Part shown: one piece after another, positions 61,274 to 64,000 of the stretch
Layout of the letters: the number at the start of each line of letters is the position of its first letter
Position numbering within the stretch: the stretch's first letter is position 1
Assembly: GCF_015687175.1 (NCBI RefSeq)
Contig: NZ_JADPQG010000002.1
Location: 682,001-746,000, forward strand
Length of the DNA: 64,000 bases
Direction: 5' to 3'
Source of the DNA: Reinekea sp. G2M2-21
Lineage (GTDB): Bacteria; Pseudomonadota; Gammaproteobacteria; Pseudomonadales; Natronospirillaceae
The notes under the pieces: model-generated
Databases searched by the model: none
What the model was told of the DNA's origin: nothing
What the model saw: only the letters and a program-made list of their open reading frames with translations
Translations under genes and position numbers: made by a program

Positions 61274-62109
61274 GCTGCGCTCTCCGTTGCCAGCCATTGC
61301 GCTAAGGTGGTGTTGGTACGAATGGCGTCGGCGACTGCTTTTTCACCGTGCCGATCATAGTGTTCCAGTAAGTCGGCGACATCCATTAACGGTTCATCGC
61401 GCAGGAGCCAGCCCAGCGATTTTGCGACCCATACAGGTAGTTTCTGCACGCGCAGTTGTTTGTGCTGCGCGTATTGCTGTATCGCGTCGGCCATGGTGAT
61501 GGGTTCCGGGCCATAGAGCGTTAAGGTTTTATTGCGCAGGGTGGCGTCTTGAATCACCTTGCTGACCAGTTCGGCATAGTCTTGCGCGGTCAACCAATGA
61601 ATCGGTTTCGTGGAAGGGCCGATGTGCATGAGTTTTTGCTTTTGTTGAAACAGCGGTAAGGTTTCCATAAACCAACTGGGGCGGAAGATCAGGTAAGGTA
61701 CACCGCTGGCTTTCAGTTGATTTTCAGCGTCCAGTTTGTAGCGGTTGTCGGCACGGTCACTGTATTCGGAGTCGGCGGTCGCTACCGAAATCATGCTCAC
61801 GAATGCCATGTTCATCGGTTTGATCGCCTCCAAAATATGTTGCGTCCCCACCACATGGTGTTGGTAATAGCTGCGTTCGCTTTGGCCACTGAGGTTGATG
61901 TGTACACCTTCTGCGCCCGCGAGTGCGGTGGTTAAGGAAGCGCTGTCGAATATGTCCGCCTCGCGGTAGTCAAAGCCTGGGCCTAGTACGGCGTATGCGC
62001 GGGCGGAGTTGCGGGTAACGATGCGTACCGAATGGCCGTTCCGTCGCAGTTGTTTGGCAACCGGGGCACCGAGCATGCCCGTGCCGCCGATTATGGCGAT
62101 GTTCTTCAT
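61270..62109 (-). CDS. NmrA-like NAD(P)-binding protein
   Basis: This 279-residue atypical short-chain dehydrogenase has the Rossmann motif IIGGTGMLGAPVAKQL (about 5-20). It has no canonical YxxxK: YRLD-type residues replace it. It resembles NmrA/SDR family 5 proteins that bind NAD(P) and act as redox sensors or reductases. It is first in an operon with the DUF2214 gene and divergent from a LysR regulator that probably controls both. Confidence 0.9.
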   Translation of the reverse strand: MKNIAIIGGTGMLGAPVAKQLRRNGHSVRIVTRNSARAYAVLGPGFDYREADIFDSASLTTALAGAEGVHINLSGQSERSYYQHHVVGTQHILEAIKPMNMAFVSMISVATADSEYSDRADNRYKLDAENQLKASGVPYLIFRPSWFMETLPLFQQKQKLMHIGPSTKPIHWLTAQDYAELVSKVIQDATLRNKTLTLYGPEPITMADAIQQYAQHKQLRVQKLPVWVAKSLGWLLRDEPLMDVADLLEHYDRHGEKAVADAIRTNTTLAQWLATESAA

Positions 62110-62210
62110 AGTTCACTCCTCACAGAATATGGCCATTACCCTAACGGAATAACAAATCGCTTATTAGTGGGTTAATATGACTTTCATTAAGTCATAAATG
62201 GGCTAATTCG

Positions 62211-63110
62211 ATGGATTTGGAAGCGGTTTGTTGGTTTGTGGATGTCGTGGAGCAAGGCTCGTTTGCCGCAGCTGCGCGCCGGTTGAAGCAACCGAGCAGT
62301 AACGTCAGTCGACGGGTCAGTGCGTTGGAAACCGAATTTGGCGTGCCGTTGTTATTACGGACGACGCGCTCACTCGCGCTTACACCCGAAGGCCAGGCTT
62401 TTTTGCCGCTGGCGACTCAGTTGCGGCAGGAAAGAATTCAATTGGAAAGCTGGGCCGATACATTGCGCAGCGAACCCAGTGGGCGTTTGCGCATTACCGC
62501 GCCGAGCAGCTTTGCACGCGGTCCGTTAACGAATTGGTTGATTCGCTATCGGGCGGCGTACCCTAAGGTCGACATCGAATTGATCCACAGTAACGACTAC
62601 CTGGACTTCCAGACGCACCAACTGGATTTCGCGTTTCGGCAGGGGCCGTTGCCCGACTCGGGTTTGGTTGCCCAACGAATGTTCAGTATCGAATACGGTG
62701 TGTTTGCGTCGCCTGCCAGGCTCGCGGCCACGGGTGATCTTACACACCCAGACCAACTGACCACTCTGCCGATTATCAGCCCGGGTGCCCGCCAGCAGAT
62801 TCTGCCCTGGCGTTTTAAACATCAGGTTTGGGTTCCGAAAGGTGCCACCATGTTGTTTGAAGATATGGAGCAATGTTTACAGGCTGCTGCTGCGGGTCAT
62901 GGGTTTACCTACGCGAGCCGTTATGAGGCGACGCCTTTTCTGCGCAGCGGCGATTTGCAGGAGACGTTGATTGATCATCGGCCTGAACCGGTTGGTTTTT
63001 ATTTGGTGTCGCCACATCGGCAGTATCGTTCATTAAAAAGTGAGACGTTTCTGCAACACGTTCTGCAGGAACGTGATGCGTTCGGCTTGGCAGATGGTTT
63101 GGTATTTTAA
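62211..63110 (+). CDS. LysR-family transcriptional regulator
   Basis: This 299-residue regulator has an N-terminal winged HTH (VEQGSFAAAARRLKQPSSNVSRRVSALETEFG, about 12-43) and a LysR substrate-binding domain after it (LRITAPSSFARGPLTNWLIRY). It is divergent from the NmrA-DUF2214 operon across a 101-base gap, the usual arrangement for a LysR target. Effector unknown. Confidence 0.95.
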   Translation: MDLEAVCWFVDVVEQGSFAAAARRLKQPSSNVSRRVSALETEFGVPLLLRTTRSLALTPEGQAFLPLATQLRQERIQLESWADTLRSEPSGRLRITAPSSFARGPLTNWLIRYRAAYPKVDIELIHSNDYLDFQTHQLDFAFRQGPLPDSGLVAQRMFSIEYGVFASPARLAATGDLTHPDQLTTLPIISPGARQQILPWRFKHQVWVPKGATMLFEDMEQCLQAAAAGHGFTYASRYEATPFLRSGDLQETLIDHRPEPVGFYLVSPHRQYRSLKSETFLQHVLQERDAFGLADGLVF

Positions 63111-63279
63111 ATTTTTTCCCTTTTCTTATGGCTGAAAAAAATTCATAGATTTTTTTGAAGTGGCCTCTGCCAAGGTTTTTTTCTATAAATGCATATACCT
63201 CTTTAGGGGTATGTCGTTTCAAATTTTTGTGACGCTGTAAATAAATATGAAACGTCGTACTCATTTATTTGTATCCCTT

Positions 63280-63293
63280 TTGATTTGAATCAA
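63280..63293. promoter_or_regulatory. FNR/Anr box
   Basis: TTGATTTGAATCAA matches TTGAT-N4-ATCAA without error. Its centre lies about 109 bases upstream of the cytochrome start codon. FNR-type proteins activate genes under low oxygen. Confidence 0.85.
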
Positions 63294-63395
63294 TTTGTTT
63301 GTAAGCGAAGCGTCAGGAAAGACCTTAGTATTTCAGGGTTATTTGCTCGAACCCAAAACAAACACGTGTCATACCATTCAGAAAGGAAACTCGAC

Positions 63396-64000
63396 ATGAA
63401 AATAATAAGAAATGTGCTTACGCTGTCCGCGTTCGCCGTCCTCGCCTTTTTTGGCTCAGGGCAAAGTTACGCGGAGTCGCAGGCACTCATGCTCAAGCCG
63501 TTTGCCAGCTTGAGTGAAGAAAGTAAAGTCTGTGCTTCGTGCCATAAGGAAAAAAATCCAAGTTTGTACAACCAGTGGGGGCATTCCAAACATTACGGTG
63601 CGAATGTCGGCTGTTACGAGTGTCACCAGGCCAATGAGTCGGATGTTGATGCTATTCGCCACGAAAATTTTACTATTTCAGTCATCGTGTCACCGAAAGA
63701 CTGTTCAAGTTGTCACAACGCTGAAGTTGAAGAATTCGCCAAGAGTCACCACGCCAGTGCCGGACGCATTATTGGTTCGTTGGATAACATGTTGGCAGAA
63801 GTGATCGAAGGTGCGCTCACCATGAACGGGCAATCCCCTGCGGCGGTTAATGGTTGTTGGCAGTGTCATGGTTCGGAAGTCAAAGTGATGGCCAATGGTG
63901 ACCTGGACCCAACCACTTGGCCGAATACCGGTATTGGCCGGTTGAATCCCGATGGCTCAGTGGGTGCGTGTACCGCTTGTCACCAACGGCACGAATTCTC
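63396..64000 (+). CDS. HAO-like multihaem cytochrome c (5' part)
   Basis: The first 201 residues are seen; the gene runs off the window. GAAAGGAA site, signal peptide ending SYA-ES (about 26-27). Five CxxCH haem sites are present so far: C46, C73, C103, C154, C192. CWQCHGS and TWPNTGIGRLNPDGSVGACTACHQRHEFS are diagnostic of the hydroxylamine oxidoreductase-like octahaem cytochromes. The reductive members (epsilon-Hao type) reduce nitrite or hydroxylamine; which applies here depends on the unseen C-terminal part (a Tyr crosslink means oxidation). The FNR box argues for anaerobic reduction. Confidence 0.9.
   Translation, partial: MKIIRNVLTLSAFAVLAFFGSGQSYAESQALMLKPFASLSEESKVCASCHKEKNPSLYNQWGHSKHYGANVGCYECHQANESDVDAIRHENFTISVIVSPKDCSSCHNAEVEEFAKSHHASAGRIIGSLDNMLAEVIEGALTMNGQSPAAVNGCWQCHGSEVKVMANGDLDPTTWPNTGIGRLNPDGSVGACTACHQRHEF

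Noticed and set aside
62905-63264. 119-codon minus-strand frame
   Set aside because: Lies mostly over the LysR gene and its leader; no family similarity.
1-64000. CRISPR array, tRNA or rRNA genes, prophage
   Set aside because: No regularly spaced direct repeats, no rRNA-like sequence, no phage structural genes noticed; tRNAs could have escaped reading by eye.

Overview
The window is chromosomal DNA of a free-living, probably marine gammaproteobacterium. The evidence is the housekeeping genes rph, yicC and an oligopeptidase A gene, RND-free TolC/HlyD export genes, sigma-28 chemotaxis promoters and a perfect FNR box. The mix of beta-glucan catabolism and small envelope genes would fit an Oceanospirillales-type genus such as Saccharospirillum or Reinekea. 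That placement is inference, and no rRNA or tRNA was seen.

Layout. 1-5 kb: an AraC-type regulator (cut by the window edge) faces a four-gene export operon (TolC, HlyD and two ABC-2 permeases, no ATPase). 5-8 kb: a GrpB protein, a small membrane protein and a chemoreceptor. 8-17 kb: a cello-oligosaccharide locus, with a GH1 beta-glucosidase and a binding protein plus two permeases on one strand, and a GH9 cellulase plus a family-5 binding protein divergently. 17-31 kb: a GGDEF/EAL protein overlapping its own periplasmic binding protein, an MFS transporter, GST-like proteins, three tandem PspB-like proteins, and RibD-like, AraC, HAD and WYL genes. 32-39 kb: a LacI-family regulator, a second chemoreceptor, cellobiose phosphorylase (GH94) and a cellobiose 2-epimerase-like enzyme.

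Five near-identical palindromes (TGTAACCGGTTACA type) sit upstream of the lacI gene, of both arms of the 13 kb locus and of the GH94 operon. This ties the glycoside hydrolases, transporter, phosphorylase and epimerase into one predicted LacI-controlled regulon: outside-cell or periplasmic cleavage by GH9, uptake, then phosphorolysis (GH94), hydrolysis (GH1) or epimerisation in the cytoplasm.

40-50 kb: a Wzy_C-type ligase with a helical-repeat tail, a large lipoprotein, oligopeptidase A, a GH79-like hydrolase, and rph-yicC. 50-60 kb is accessory: single-gene units nearly all on the minus strand (acetyltransferases, Sel1 protein, a subclass B1 metallo-beta-lactamase, a WapI-like immunity protein, small membrane and lipoproteins). 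From 56.3 to 57.7 kb the units are separated by attC-like imperfect palindromes, so this looks like an integron cassette cluster without an integrase in view. It is followed by a RadC-like gene with an altered metal motif and a repeat-rich non-coding stretch. 60.8-64 kb: a membrane protein and NmrA-like protein with a divergent LysR regulator, then the start of an HAO-like multihaem cytochrome c behind an FNR box.

A 125-bp dispersed repeat occurs at 31.7, 59.9 and 60.5 kb, and a 264-bp MITE-like element lies at 24.5 kb.
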